Source of the DNA: Halorubrum persicum
GTDB lineage: Archaea > Halobacteriota > Halobacteria > Halobacteriales > Haloferacaceae
DNA: 64,000 nucleotides
Direction: 5' to 3'
NCBI RefSeq assembly: GCF_002727125.1
Contig: NZ_NHOA01000084.1
Span: 62,001 to 126,000, forward strand
Position 1 is the stretch's first letter. Every line of letters begins with the position of its first letter. Both the position numbers and the translations under genes were made by a program. The notes below the pieces were generated by a model, which worked only from the letters and a program-made list of their open reading frames with translations, was not told where the DNA came from and did not search any database. Positions 34,154 to 42,476 of this stretch are shown piece by piece.

Positions 34154-35065
34154 TCACCGGGAGTCAGCCAGCGCGTCCGGGACGGAGCGGAGCAGCGTCC
34201 CGAGGTGGTCGGCGTCGTCGAGCACCTCCAACCGGGCGGTCGGGGGCGCAGCCTCGAACCGTCGAACGCTCTCGATCGGTACGTTGGCGTCGTCGTCGCC
34301 GTGCCAGAACCGCACCGTCGCGTCGATCGCGTCGAACTCGATGTCCCAGTCGGTCGCGGTCTGTCGGAACTCGGTCACTGCGCCGCTGCGGTGCCGGGCG
34401 AGGGCCTCGAGGAAGTCCGCCCGGACGATCTCCGCCGCGCGATCGGAGACGCTGTCGCCCGGGTCACCGGTGGTGTACTGGGCCACGACGAACGAGGGGT
34501 CGCGGCGCTCCGCGACCCACCGCTGGGCGCGCAACATCCCGGCGAGCACCGGCGGTGCCGTCGACGCGACCCCGCTCAGTACTCGCTGTACCGCGGGGCG
34601 GTCGCGAACGTACGCCGGCGGCGTCGCGCCGGCGATCACCTCCAGCCGGTCGATCCGACGCGGCGACTCCGCCGCGGCCGCGAACGCGTACGGGGCGCCG
34701 CCCGAGAACGCGACGAGGCGCGCGGCGTCGACCCCCGCGTGATCGAGCACGGCCCGGACGACCCGATCGCCGTCGCGTATCGACCGGTCGGGCCACGGGT
34801 CGGATCGACCGTAGCCGGGCCGGTCGGGCGCGAGCAGCCGGACCCCGGCGTCTCGCGCCGTCGAGTCGAACAGTTCAGCGAGCCGCCGCGACCCGGGCGT
34901 CCCGTGGAGAAACACCACCGGAGACCCGTCTGCCGCCCCGTACTCGGCGTACGCGAGCTGGCGGTCGCTTGCTCCAACCGTCGTGATCCGCACCTCGTCA
35001 CGCGCCGTCGACCGCTCCGAGGCGGGCGCCGTCTGGGCACTCATTGTGTCGAAAGACGGGCTCAT
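34154..35065 (-). CDS. Alpha/beta-fold hydrolase
   Basis: A protein of about 303 residues with HGTPGSRR (oxyanion region), APDRPGYGRSD, nucleophile Ser in FSGGAPYA, an acid in FWHGDDDANVP, and DADHLGTLL providing the histidine. The Ser-Gly-Gly-Ala-Pro form of the nucleophile elbow is common in the proline iminopeptidase and epoxide hydrolase-like groups. The start is uncertain: ATGs at 35092, 35065 and 35044 are in frame. 35065 was chosen because TTAAAAAC (35099-35106) would place transcription start near 35076. It lies 78 bp upstream of the HTH gene, same strand. Confidence 0.8.
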   Translation of the reverse strand: MSPSFDTMSAQTAPASERSTARDEVRITTVGASDRQLAYAEYGAADGSPVVFLHGTPGSRRLAELFDSTARDAGVRLLAPDRPGYGRSDPWPDRSIRDGDRVVRAVLDHAGVDAARLVAFSGGAPYAFAAAAESPRRIDRLEVIAGATPPAYVRDRPAVQRVLSGVASTAPPVLAGMLRAQRWVAERRDPSFVVAQYTTGDPGDSVSDRAAEIVRADFLEALARHRSGAVTEFRQTATDWDIEFDAIDATVRFWHGDDDANVPIESVRRFEAAPPTARLEVLDDADHLGTLLRSVPDALADSR

Positions 35066-35140
35066 CACGGGTGGGCATGGTGCCGGACCCATCCGGTGGT
35101 TTTTAACTGATGGTTCGGTCGGCGGTCAGATCGACGCTCC

Positions 35141-35252
35141 GCCGACCCACCGGGCGTGACGGCGACCCATCGGGCGTGACGACAGCCTACCGGGCGTGAC
35201 GACGGCCTACCGAGTGTGACAACGCCTTACCGCACGCGACAGCACCCCACGG
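35141..35252. repeat. Degenerate 20-bp tandem repeat, about 5.6 copies, between divergent genes
   Basis: Five consecutive 20-bp units start at 35141, 35161, 35181, 35201 and 35221, with a partial sixth at 35241. Most contain CCYAYCGGGCGTGAC at the same phase, with decay toward the right end. The array fills most of the gap between the hydrolase promoter (near 35100) and the lipoprotein promoter (CGTTTACTG near 35270). There are no unique spacers, so it is not a CRISPR. A period of 20 bp is close to two helical turns. Confidence 0.85.
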
Positions 35253-35292
35253 GACCGCAACGCTTTCGTTTACTGTCGCTGTCAGGTCCGTC

Positions 35293-36147
35293 ATGCGACG
35301 CCGCCGACTCCTCGCGTGCGGAACCGCCCTCCTCACCGCTCCGCTCGCCGGCTGTGCCCACCCCTCCGTCGTCCTCGACCTGAACGAGGCGACCGCGGAC
35401 GATGTCGCCGACGAGGTGTCGATACACGCGGAGCCCGACTCGGAGGAGTACCAGGTCGTCGCGTCGGCGCTCGAAAACGGGTCCGCCACGCGCCGCGGGC
35501 GGTACGAGCTGTTCGACCGCACCGACACCGTCCGGGTCGACGGGGCGTTCTACGAGGTCTCCGAGACGCGGGTCGCGAGCAGCGAGGTGACCGTGTACGA
35601 GGTGCTCGTCGATTTGGATCCGGAGGACGCGACGCCGGAAGTGGGCGAGATCGCGTTCGAGGATCTCCCGGAAACGGACCGACGGCGGCTCGAACCGATC
35701 CTCTCCGAGGATCCGCCCCAGCAGGACGGTTACGACATCGGCGCCGATTACGGGAGCGCCGAAGCGGTCGGGAACGACTCGGTGTTCGTCCCGGAGCGGC
35801 GGTACGACGTGCTCGTGTACAACGGGGAGCGGTATCGGATCGCGGTCGACTCGCGCACCGCGTCCGAGGCCGAGTACCGGTACGAGGCGACCGAAGTGGC
35901 GCCCGACGTCGCGGCGTTCGCCGACCGCGTCCGGGACCGGTACCTGTTCGTGCTCGCGGGGCTCTCGGACGCGGAGCGCGAGGTGGTCGAGGAGTCGATC
36001 GACGGCGCGTACTACGAGGACGACGAGGCCTTCCGATCGGTGGCCGAGCGCATCCGGGAGCGCGAAGGAATCCGCGAAGCGGACTTCTACGGGACGTGGC
36101 TGCTGGAGTACGAGGGCGCGGAGTACCTCGCCTACGTCGAGTGGTGA
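35293..36147 (+). CDS. Putative Tat lipoprotein of unknown function
   Basis: A 284-residue protein starting Met-Arg-Arg-Arg-Arg-Leu-Leu with a short hydrophobic stretch and LAGC lipobox (Cys at 21). The mature protein is very acidic, with about five Tyr-rich beta-like repeats (RRGRYELFDRTDTV, GERYRIAV, EAEYRYEATEV). No known catalytic motif is visible. The start at 35293 fits CGTTTACTG about 22-26 nt upstream. It stops 7 bp from the convergent Mrp gene. Confidence 0.8.
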   Translation: MRRRRLLACGTALLTAPLAGCAHPSVVLDLNEATADDVADEVSIHAEPDSEEYQVVASALENGSATRRGRYELFDRTDTVRVDGAFYEVSETRVASSEVTVYEVLVDLDPEDATPEVGEIAFEDLPETDRRRLEPILSEDPPQQDGYDIGADYGSAEAVGNDSVFVPERRYDVLVYNGERYRIAVDSRTASEAEYRYEATEVAPDVAAFADRVRDRYLFVLAGLSDAEREVVEESIDGAYYEDDEAFRSVAERIREREGIREADFYGTWLLEYEGAEYLAYVEW

Positions 36148-36154
36148 GCGCCGG

Positions 36155-37285
36155 TCACTCCGGCTCCGCTCCGGCGGGGACCGGGTCGCCGGGGGCGGCG
36201 TCCTCGCCCCCCTCGTCGCGCTCCCACTCGCCGACGCGCTCCGCGACCTGTCGCCGGTTCACCTCGCCGACGCGGTCGGCAACGTCGTCGACCATCGCTT
36301 CGAGGTCGGCTCGGACCGGGCTCTCGTCGTCGCGGACCGCCGGGCCGTCCGCGGTTTCCGTGTCGAAGTCCGGATGGACCGGGAGCGTGCCGACCACGGG
36401 CACGCCGTAGTCGTCGCGGATCTCGGCGGCGCCCCCCTCGCCGAACACCCGGTGGGTGTCGTCGCACTCGGGGCAGTGGAACGCGCTCATGTTCTCGACG
36501 ACGCCGAGGACGGGCGCGTCGTGGTCCGCGAACAGCCGGAGCCCCTTGCGCGCGTCCGCCACCGCCATCTCCTGTGGCGTCGTCACGACGACGACCCCGG
36601 CGATCGGCAGGGTCTGGAGCAGGTTCAGCGAGGCGTCGCCGGTCCCCGGCGGGAGGTCGACGATCAGGTAGTCGAGCTGGCCCCACTCGACGTCGTTGAT
36701 GAACTTCATCATCACGTTGTTCACCATCGGCCCCCGGAGCACGGCCGGGTCGTCGCCGTCGGGAAGCAGGTGTTCCGTGCTCATCACCATGACCCCGTCC
36801 GAGCGCGGCGGGACGATGTCGCCCTCGGGGAGCATGCCGGGCTCGTTCTCGGTCGGGAGGAGGCGCGGGACGTTCGGCCCGTGCACGTCCGCGTCGAGGA
36901 TCCCGACGCGGGCGCCGCGCTCTTTGAGCCCCGCCGCGAGGTTGGCCGCGACGGTGGTCTTCCCGACGCCCCCCTTGCCGGAGGCGACGGCGATCACGTT
37001 GCGGACGCCGGGCAACACGTCGGCGTCGAACCCGTGCTCGGACCCGAACTGCGCGCGGAGTTCGGGCTCGAGGCCGGCGTCCGAGACGACGTCGCGGACC
37101 GCGTTGCCGATCTCGATCTCGGCGGGCGCGTAGGGAGCGTTGAACGCCAGCGACACCTCGGCGCTGTCGCCGCTGACGGTCACGTCGTTCACGAGGCCCA
37201 TCGAGACGATGTCGTCGTCGTTCTGCGGGTCCTCGACGGTCGCGAGTCGGTCGAGCAGTTCGGATTCGGTGACGGTGTCTGTCAT
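36155..37285 (-). CDS. Mrp/NBP35 (ApbC)-family iron-sulfur cluster carrier ATPase
   Basis: A 376-residue P-loop ATPase. An N-terminal MIP18/DUF59 domain (about 5-90, ...VEDPQNDDDIVSMG...) precedes the Mrp ATPase with deviant Walker A GKGGVGKTT (103-111) and the cluster-binding Cys-x2-Cys at 271 and 274 (FHCPEC). It transfers [4Fe-4S] clusters to apoproteins. Directly downstream of an FeS/NrfD membrane complex on the same strand (95-bp gap), it could help build its FeS subunit. The C-terminal 30 residues are acidic and variable. Confidence 0.94.
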   Translation of the reverse strand: MTDTVTESELLDRLATVEDPQNDDDIVSMGLVNDVTVSGDSAEVSLAFNAPYAPAEIEIGNAVRDVVSDAGLEPELRAQFGSEHGFDADVLPGVRNVIAVASGKGGVGKTTVAANLAAGLKERGARVGILDADVHGPNVPRLLPTENEPGMLPEGDIVPPRSDGVMVMSTEHLLPDGDDPAVLRGPMVNNVMMKFINDVEWGQLDYLIVDLPPGTGDASLNLLQTLPIAGVVVVTTPQEMAVADARKGLRLFADHDAPVLGVVENMSAFHCPECDDTHRVFGEGGAAEIRDDYGVPVVGTLPVHPDFDTETADGPAVRDDESPVRADLEAMVDDVADRVGEVNRRQVAERVGEWERDEGGEDAAPGDPVPAGAEPE

Positions 37286-37380
37286 GGTGTTGTCGGGTGG
37301 CGGCGTGTCGGTTGCGAGCGGTCGGCCGCGCGGTGCGGCCGCGGTCGGCGAGCGATTCCGCAGCGGAGCGGGGGCGGGGT

Positions 37381-37671
37381 TCAGAAGAACACCGCCCCGA
37401 TGACCAGCGTCGCGACGAACAGCCCGCCCCACAGCACGGTCGTCAGCCCGGCGAGGTAGCCGACGCCGAGCAGGCCGGAGTCGCGGTCGCTCGGGTCGCC
37501 GATGAACCACGCGGCGACCATCGCGTACACCGGCGCGAGGACGATTCCGAAGATGAGGTAGGTGCCGGGACCGACGAACGGCAGCGTGTACTCAGGCGAG
37601 CTGGCGAGCGGGACCGGAGCGGCGGCGAACGCGAGCGACGCCGCCGCGAGCGCGGTCGACGCGAGCGTCAT
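37381..37671 (-). CDS. Small membrane subunit of the FeS/NrfD complex
   Basis: A 96-residue protein with an N-terminal hydrophobic (possibly signal-like) stretch and two membrane helices (about 35-55 and 67-95). Its start overlaps the NrfD stop in ATGA, implying coupled translation and stoichiometric production. Third small membrane subunits accompany some NrfD complexes (for example alternative complex III), but this one has no recognised family. Haem or quinone ligands cannot be seen. Confidence 0.75.
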   Translation of the reverse strand: MTLASTALAAASLAFAAAPVPLASSPEYTLPFVGPGTYLIFGIVLAPVYAMVAAWFIGDPSDRDSGLLGVGYLAGLTTVLWGGLFVATLVIGAVFF

Positions 37672-38993
37672 GGACTCACCTCCTCGTGGTCGTCTTCGAT
37701 CGCGTGCAGTTCCACGACGGGGATCACCTTCGAGACGACGAGGAAGAACAGCACGACGATCCCGATCGTCCCGAGCAGCGCCGACAGCTCGGTCGGCGAG
37801 GGGACGTACGCGCCGGGGACCCCGTCGTACAGGGCGAAGTGCGCGTGCTGGAGCCCCTCGACGACGAACAGCACCTTCTCCGCGAGGGTGCCGGCGAGCA
37901 CGCCGACGGAGAGGGCGACCATCGTCCGGATGCTAAACAGCTCCGGGCGCAGCGACGCCGCGAACGCGTACAGCATGGCGAGCGCGACGAGCCCGATCGC
38001 GACCCAGTACAGCGGCGTCGCGATCTTCACCTCGGTCGCGTGCTGGAGCGTCGTCGGCGCGGCGAAGATCCCGGTGATCACCTGCTGGAGCTGCAGCCAG
38101 AGGAAGATGAGGCTGAAGAAGCCGAGCCACTGGCTCAGCCCCCGGAACACCGCGTCCGGAATGAGCTCCTCCCAGCCGTAGGCGGTGCGGAACGCCGCCG
38201 CGACGATGATGATCCCGCTGACCGCGGAGGTCAGCGCGATGGAGAGGAACGACGGCCCCTGGACCCCGCCGGCCCAGCCGGCCATCGAGGGCAGCAGCGC
38301 GAACAGCCACGGGATCACCCCACCGTGGAGCAGCAGCGGCGCCATGATGATGATCGCGAACGCGATCCACCAGACCATCCGCTCGACGACCTCGTCCTCC
38401 TTCTCCGAGTAGCCGATCATCAACACGTCGTACAGCGGGTCGAGCAGGTTCGGCAGGCGGTCGCGGAGCCGGTGGATGTCGTAGCGGATCGTCAGCGCGA
38501 GGTACGTCGCCGTCAGCACGAAGTACGCCGTGATGACGGTCACGTCCCACATCAGCGGCGACCACTGGACGCGGGTGGGCCACGCCGGGACCACGCTCGT
38601 CACCAGCCGGTCCGGGCGACCGACGTGGATGAGGATGAACAGACCGGCGCAGGTCAGCGCCGCGATGGTCAACAGCTCGGCCAGCCGCGCGACCGGCTGG
38701 TAGGTGTCCATCCCCAGCAGGCGGACCGCCGCCGACAGGATGATCCCGCCGTGGGCGATGCCGACCCACCAGATGAACGCGCCGATGTACAGCCCCCACG
38801 GCACGCCGCCGCCGGAGCCCCAGTCCGAGAGGTTGGTGACGATCAGCCCGTGCTGGAGCTGCTGGAGGTAGAACGCCAGCCACACGCCGATCAGCCCGAG
38901 CCCCACCGCCAGCGCGGCGAGGTACCGCTTCGAGAACGTCTGGATCGGCCGGACGAGCGTCTCGCGGTCGACGCCGCTCACGTCGACGCTCAC
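37668..38993 (-). CDS. NrfD/PsrC-type membrane quinone-interacting subunit
   Basis: A 441-residue protein with nine to ten hydrophobic helices and the NrfD/PsrC fold. Conserved elements include WGLYIGAFIWWVGIAHGG, a His/Arg region (LIHVGRPDRLVTS) and MWDVTVITAYFVLTATY. Such subunits transfer electrons between the quinone pool and a cytoplasmic or extracytoplasmic FeS protein. It overlaps the FeS gene by 4 bp and the small subunit by 4 bp, forming an operon. No molybdopterin or haem catalytic subunit is encoded here. Confidence 0.9.
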   Translation of the reverse strand: MSVDVSGVDRETLVRPIQTFSKRYLAALAVGLGLIGVWLAFYLQQLQHGLIVTNLSDWGSGGGVPWGLYIGAFIWWVGIAHGGIILSAAVRLLGMDTYQPVARLAELLTIAALTCAGLFILIHVGRPDRLVTSVVPAWPTRVQWSPLMWDVTVITAYFVLTATYLALTIRYDIHRLRDRLPNLLDPLYDVLMIGYSEKEDEVVERMVWWIAFAIIIMAPLLLHGGVIPWLFALLPSMAGWAGGVQGPSFLSIALTSAVSGIIIVAAAFRTAYGWEELIPDAVFRGLSQWLGFFSLIFLWLQLQQVITGIFAAPTTLQHATEVKIATPLYWVAIGLVALAMLYAFAASLRPELFSIRTMVALSVGVLAGTLAEKVLFVVEGLQHAHFALYDGVPGAYVPSPTELSALLGTIGIVVLFFLVVSKVIPVVELHAIEDDHEEVSP

Positions 38994-40246
38994 GCGCTCT
39001 CACCTCCTTGGGTCGCGGACGCCCCCTCGTCGAGCACCTCCTTCCGGTCGTCGGTGAGCCCCATGTCCTCGTAGGCGACGGGGCCCTCGACCTGCTCGGC
39101 GTGCGGCGAGGGCTCGTTACCGACGAATCGGACGTTCGGCTCGGTGCCGCGCTCCTCCATGAGTTTGAACGTCGACGCGGTGTGCGCCTTGCGGTTGGGG
39201 AACTCCGAGAGGTCGTTCTCCTGGCCCTCCCGGTACTCGCGGAGGTGCTGGTTCGGCGGGCTCTCCGAGTCGTTGAGGTCGCCGAAGTGGATGGCGTCCA
39301 TCGCACACGCCTCCTCGCAGGCGGTGGTGCCGATCTTCTCTTCGCCCATCTGGCCGTCCTGTCGGTCGACGCAGAACGTGCACTTCCCCATGACGCCCTC
39401 CGGCGGGCGGGAGCCGACCCACCGGCCGCGGTCGTCGATCTGGTGGGCGTCGTCGACCTCGGACTCCGGTACGTCGGGCTCGCCCCACTGGAAGTAGTTG
39501 ACGCCGTAGGGACACGACACCTCGCAGTACCGGCAGCCGATACAGATGTCGTAGTCGGTGAGCACGAGGCCGTCCTCCGAGCGGGTGTGCCGGGCGCCGA
39601 CGGGACACACCTTCGTGCACGGCGAGTCCGTGCAGTGCTGGCAGGTCCGCGGGAGGAAGTTCGTCTCGTCGCCCTGCCCCTCGTCCTCGAAGGCGAAGAC
39701 GTACATCCAGTTGGCCCCGCGCGAGAGGTTGTGCTCCTGGTTGCACGCGACCATGCAGGCGAGACACCCGTCGCAGTTGTTGAGGTTGATCGTCATCCCC
39801 CAACGGGTCCCGTCGCCCTCGTCGGCGCCGGCGCCGCCGCCGTGGCCGTCGTCCTGGCCCGCGGCGGTCTGTGCGCTCCCCCAGGTGCCGACGGCCATCG
39901 CGCCGGCCGCCGCGGCGCCCTTCTTCATCACTGAGCGCCGGGACTCCTCGCCGTCGGGGTCGATCCCCTCCAGCGCGGAGCCGATCCGGTCGAGGAACCC
40001 CACGTCGTCCGGCTCGGCCTCGTCCGGGTCCGGGAGGTCGATCTCGCGGTCGTCGATGTCGAACTCCTCGACGATGCGGTCGTGGTACCGACGGTAGAAC
40101 TCGAGCTCGGAGAGCTCGCCGGCCGACACGCGCTGGGCGTCGCGGCCCATCTCCAAGCCGAGCTCCGTGTCGTGCTCCGTCTCGTCGAGGAGACGCCTGT
40201 ACCGCTCCTCGTCGTCGCCGGGTGGCGGTGACTCGTCTGTGCTCAT
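38990..40246 (-). CDS. Four-cluster ferredoxin-type electron-transfer subunit with internal Tat motif
   Basis: A 418-residue protein. Sixteen cysteines in four groups (C-x2-C-x2-C-x3-C from Cys158, CQHCTDSPCTKVC, CIGCRYCEVSC, CTFC with CEEAC) make four [4Fe-4S] clusters as in DmsB/PsrB. Unusually the Tat-like RRSVMKKG with hydrophobic run is at residues 103-125. It is preceded by a 100-residue acidic domain with conserved-looking helices (DETEHDTELGLEMG region). I recall haloarchaeal annotations of a 4Fe-4S ferredoxin N-terminal domain like this. Whether it is exported is therefore uncertain. Confidence 0.9.
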   Translation of the reverse strand: MSTDESPPPGDDEERYRRLLDETEHDTELGLEMGRDAQRVSAGELSELEFYRRYHDRIVEEFDIDDREIDLPDPDEAEPDDVGFLDRIGSALEGIDPDGEESRRSVMKKGAAAAGAMAVGTWGSAQTAAGQDDGHGGGAGADEGDGTRWGMTINLNNCDGCLACMVACNQEHNLSRGANWMYVFAFEDEGQGDETNFLPRTCQHCTDSPCTKVCPVGARHTRSEDGLVLTDYDICIGCRYCEVSCPYGVNYFQWGEPDVPESEVDDAHQIDDRGRWVGSRPPEGVMGKCTFCVDRQDGQMGEEKIGTTACEEACAMDAIHFGDLNDSESPPNQHLREYREGQENDLSEFPNRKAHTASTFKLMEERGTEPNVRFVGNEPSPHAEQVEGPVAYEDMGLTDDRKEVLDEGASATQGGESA

Positions 40247-40716
40247 GAGTGATCGTGGTGGCAGTGTGCGGCTGCGAGCGGGGCTCCCAGCCGGGGGACC
40301 GGTGTCGCCCGTGCGCCGCCGCTCCGAACCGCTGCGGGCGTCGGCGTTCGCGACCTCCGTCTGGCGGCGGGCACGGCGTGACGACCCCGTCATCGATCAT
40401 GGGAAACCGACCCCGTGAATCGTGTCTCGCGTTCCAACACGTTGGGAAGGTCCCCGAACGAGTTCGACCGCGGGGTGATAAACGCCGGACGGAACGGGCC
40501 GACGTTACGCCGTGACGGCCCGAGCGACCGCCGATGAACGAGGCGACGCGCGAGGCGGTCCGAACGCGAGCGCGATCGCACCGGGCGCGGCTGCTCTCGG
40601 TCCCGCGCGTGCAGTACCCCGACGTGCTGGCCGACCGCGGCTACCGTTTGCCCCACCCGACCACCGGAGGCCCGCAAACCGGTGAGTGGCGGCCCCTCGT
40701 CCCGTCACCCCCCGCC
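40247..40716. other. 470-bp intergenic region between the FeS/NrfD operon and the DICT gene
   Basis: This gap holds the CGAACGAGTTCG palindrome (40455-40466), a TATA-like GATAAACG on the plus strand (about 40477), and a short plus-strand reading frame from 40534. I see no TATA box in the 200 bp directly before the FeS gene start at 40246 on the minus strand. A 42-codon GTG-initiated frame ends on that start as ATGA, but without a promoter to support it. Confidence 0.4.
40455..40466. promoter_or_regulatory. Perfect inverted repeat CGAACGAGTTCG upstream of the FeS/NrfD operon
   Basis: Both five-base arms CGAAC and GTTCG match the palindrome between norB and the MoaD-like gene exactly; only the 2-nt centre differs (GA against AT). 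It lies 209 bp before the FeS subunit start and just upstream of a plus-strand GATAAACG. Shared arms at distant respiratory genes suggest one regulator. Confidence 0.5.
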
Positions 40717-40722
40717 TCACAG
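40534..40722 (+). pseudogene. Possible gene fragment, about 50 codons of coding-like sequence
   Basis: From ATG 40534 about 50 codons have the G/C-rich third positions of local genes. They give a basic peptide with VPRVQYPDVLADRGYRLPHP. The frame then runs without a clear end into the antisense of the DICT gene, so the boundary given is arbitrary. It may be a 5' remnant of a lost gene, or a spurious frame. I recognise no family. Confidence 0.2.
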
Positions 40723-41484
40723 CGCCGTCGCGATGTGGCGTTCGATCCGAGCGACCAGCTCCGGGCGGAACGTCCAGAACCCGTCCCACACGTTCGGCTC
40801 GTCTTCGAGGGCGACGAGCGCGGCGTGGCGGCCCGCGTCGGCCGCCGGCGGCGGGGTGAAGACGACGAACCACGACCGGCGGTAGGGGTACGACCGGCCC
40901 TGGTGGACCGTCACCGGGAGCGTCGCCCCGGGGTCGGCGTCGCCGACCCCGTAGACGTGGACGTCGACGCCGGCGTCGCCGACGGCCTCGTACACGTCGC
41001 GGGTGCCGCGTTCGTCCTCCAGCCGTGAGAGACGCTGGAAGGACGCCCTGAGCGTCCCGCCGCCGGTCTCGGCCGCGATCCGCTCGATCACCCGGGAGAC
41101 GACGATCAACAGCAGCTTCTCCTTGTTCGAGTGGGGGTAGCCGCGGAGTCGGAAGGGGACCTCGTCGAGCCCTGCGAGCACGTCCGGAAGCGCGATCTCG
41201 TCGAGATCGACCGCGCCGGTCTTGTACAGATCGGAGTTGATCAGCAGGACCGATTCGAGCAGTTCGTCGAGCGCGGAGCGGGCGATAACCTCCTCGTCTT
41301 CGATGAGGAGAACGACATCCGTGTCCGTCTCCGGGAGGTCGCGCTCGCTGATCGCGACCGACTGGTCCTCCAGCAAGGCGTCGAGCAGGTTCCGAACCGG
41401 CTGCGGCTCGGTCCGGTTGACGACCACGAGCGACCGGCTCGGGGCGTCGATCTCGTCGAAGAAGCCGCGCAGGCTGCCCGTCAT
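40717..41484 (-). CDS. DICT sensory-domain protein
   Basis: A 255-residue protein matching the haloarchaeal DICT family (domain found in diguanylate cyclases and two-component systems). Recognisable stretches are VVVNRTEPQPV, VLLIEDEEVIARSALDELL, LRGYPHSNKEKLLL and RRSWFVVFTP. DICT proteins often act with bat-type or light/redox regulators. It has no membrane helix. No TATA box directly precedes it; a leader ORF ends on its ATG. Confidence 0.85.
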   Translation of the reverse strand: MTGSLRGFFDEIDAPSRSLVVVNRTEPQPVRNLLDALLEDQSVAISERDLPETDTDVVLLIEDEEVIARSALDELLESVLLINSDLYKTGAVDLDEIALPDVLAGLDEVPFRLRGYPHSNKEKLLLIVVSRVIERIAAETGGGTLRASFQRLSRLEDERGTRDVYEAVGDAGVDVHVYGVGDADPGATLPVTVHQGRSYPYRRSWFVVFTPPPAADAGRHAALVALEDEPNVWDGFWTFRPELVARIERHIATAL

Positions 41485-41618
41485 CGTCGGGCGAGCGCCG
41501 AGCCGCGTCGCTCCGAGTGGCGGCGCCGTTCCGGCGGGACGCGCCCTCCGTTCGTACCGTTCGCTCCGGCGGCAGAGGTCGTCGGCATCGTGACTCCGTG
41601 AGTGTCTCGTGTTACCAT
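41481..41618 (-). CDS. Short leader ORF (45 aa), ATGA-coupled to the DICT gene
   Basis: On the minus strand ATG at 41618 (or the in-frame ATG at 41588) opens a Thr/Arg/Ser-rich frame that ends in TGA at 41481-41483, overlapping the DICT ATG as ATGA. GTTTCTTGAG at 41631-41640 is the only TATA-like box. It predicts transcription near 41610, between the two possible starts, so support is weaker than at 18608 or 32312. Confidence 0.3.
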   Translation of the reverse strand: MVTRDTHGVTMPTTSAAGANGTNGGRVPPERRRHSERRGSALARR

Positions 41619-41659
41619 ACCGGCGCCGGACTCAAGAAACCCAGCACGCGGGGTGCCTG

Positions 41660-42409
41660 TCACTCGTCGCCCCAGTCGCGGTGAACCGGCGTTTCGCTCG
41701 CGTTCACGTTCGCCAGGAGCCACGCCGCCGCCTCGTCGAGCGCGCGCTCGTCGGTCGCGGTCACCTTCAGGCGGTTGTGCCCCCCCTCGCGGTCCGGGTA
41801 ACAGCCGACGGCGACGTCGAAGCGCTCGCCGGCGGTCTCCAGCGCGGGAACGATGTCCGCCTCGGGCTCGACGGTGTAGAGGAACCGCGACTGCCGGTCG
41901 CCCGCGAACTCGTCGGCGACCGATTCGAACATCGCCTGCAGCTCCTCGGGGATCCCCGGCATGACGTAGACCCCTTCGAGGACGCAGCCCGGCGCGAGCC
42001 CGGGGTCGTTCAGCAGCGGGCGGCTCCCGGCCGGGATCGCGGCCTCCGCCTCAACGTCCACGTCGACGTCGCTGTCGGGGAGCCGCTCGCGGATCTCGGC
42101 CAGGTGCCGCTCGACCGCCTCGCGGGTCAGGTCGGTCGGGGCCAGCTCGCGGTCGAACGCGTCGGCCACCGCCTCCATCGTCACGTCGTCCGGGGTGCCG
42201 CCGATCCCGCCGGTGACGATCACGGCGTCGAACGCGTCGGCGTACGCCCGAGCGTGCTCCGCGATGACGGCCCGATCGTCCGGCACCGAGAGGATCCGCT
42301 TCACGGCGACGCCGCGGTCGCTCAGCTCCGCGGCGAGCCAGTTGGCGTTCGTGTTCACCGTGTCGCCCGCGAGCAGTTCGTCGCCGACCGTGATCAGCGC
42401 GACCTCCAT
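41660..42409 (-). CDS. Molybdopterin-binding (MoaB/CinA-N) domain protein
   Basis: A 249-residue protein with the MoCF-biosynth fold: VGDELLAGDTVNTNANWL at the start, IVTGGIGGTPDDVT (phosphate-binding) and VYVMPGIPEEL near residue 170. This is the stand-alone archaeal version of the CinA N-terminal domain. Family members bind molybdopterin or act as nucleotide pyrophosphatases, so a direct molybdenum-cofactor role is possible but not proven. The start at 42409 is well defined by similarity (MEVALITVGDE). It is divergent from the penicillin acylase. Confidence 0.88.
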   Translation of the reverse strand: MEVALITVGDELLAGDTVNTNANWLAAELSDRGVAVKRILSVPDDRAVIAEHARAYADAFDAVIVTGGIGGTPDDVTMEAVADAFDRELAPTDLTREAVERHLAEIRERLPDSDVDVDVEAEAAIPAGSRPLLNDPGLAPGCVLEGVYVMPGIPEELQAMFESVADEFAGDRQSRFLYTVEPEADIVPALETAGERFDVAVGCYPDREGGHNRLKVTATDERALDEAAAWLLANVNASETPVHRDWGDE

Positions 42410-42476
42410 CGCGCGACGGTAAGGGCGGCGCACGGATGTGCGTTTCCCGTCCGCCACCCGATTCACCGGAATAATA

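Noticed and set aside
35141-35252. CRISPR array
   Set aside because: Repeats are contiguous with no unique spacers, vary between copies, and no cas gene is in the window.
40390-40677. 95-codon minus-strand gene upstream of the FeS subunit
   Set aside because: Arg/Ser-rich translation with no domain, no TATA box upstream, and overlap with a more coding-like plus-strand frame.
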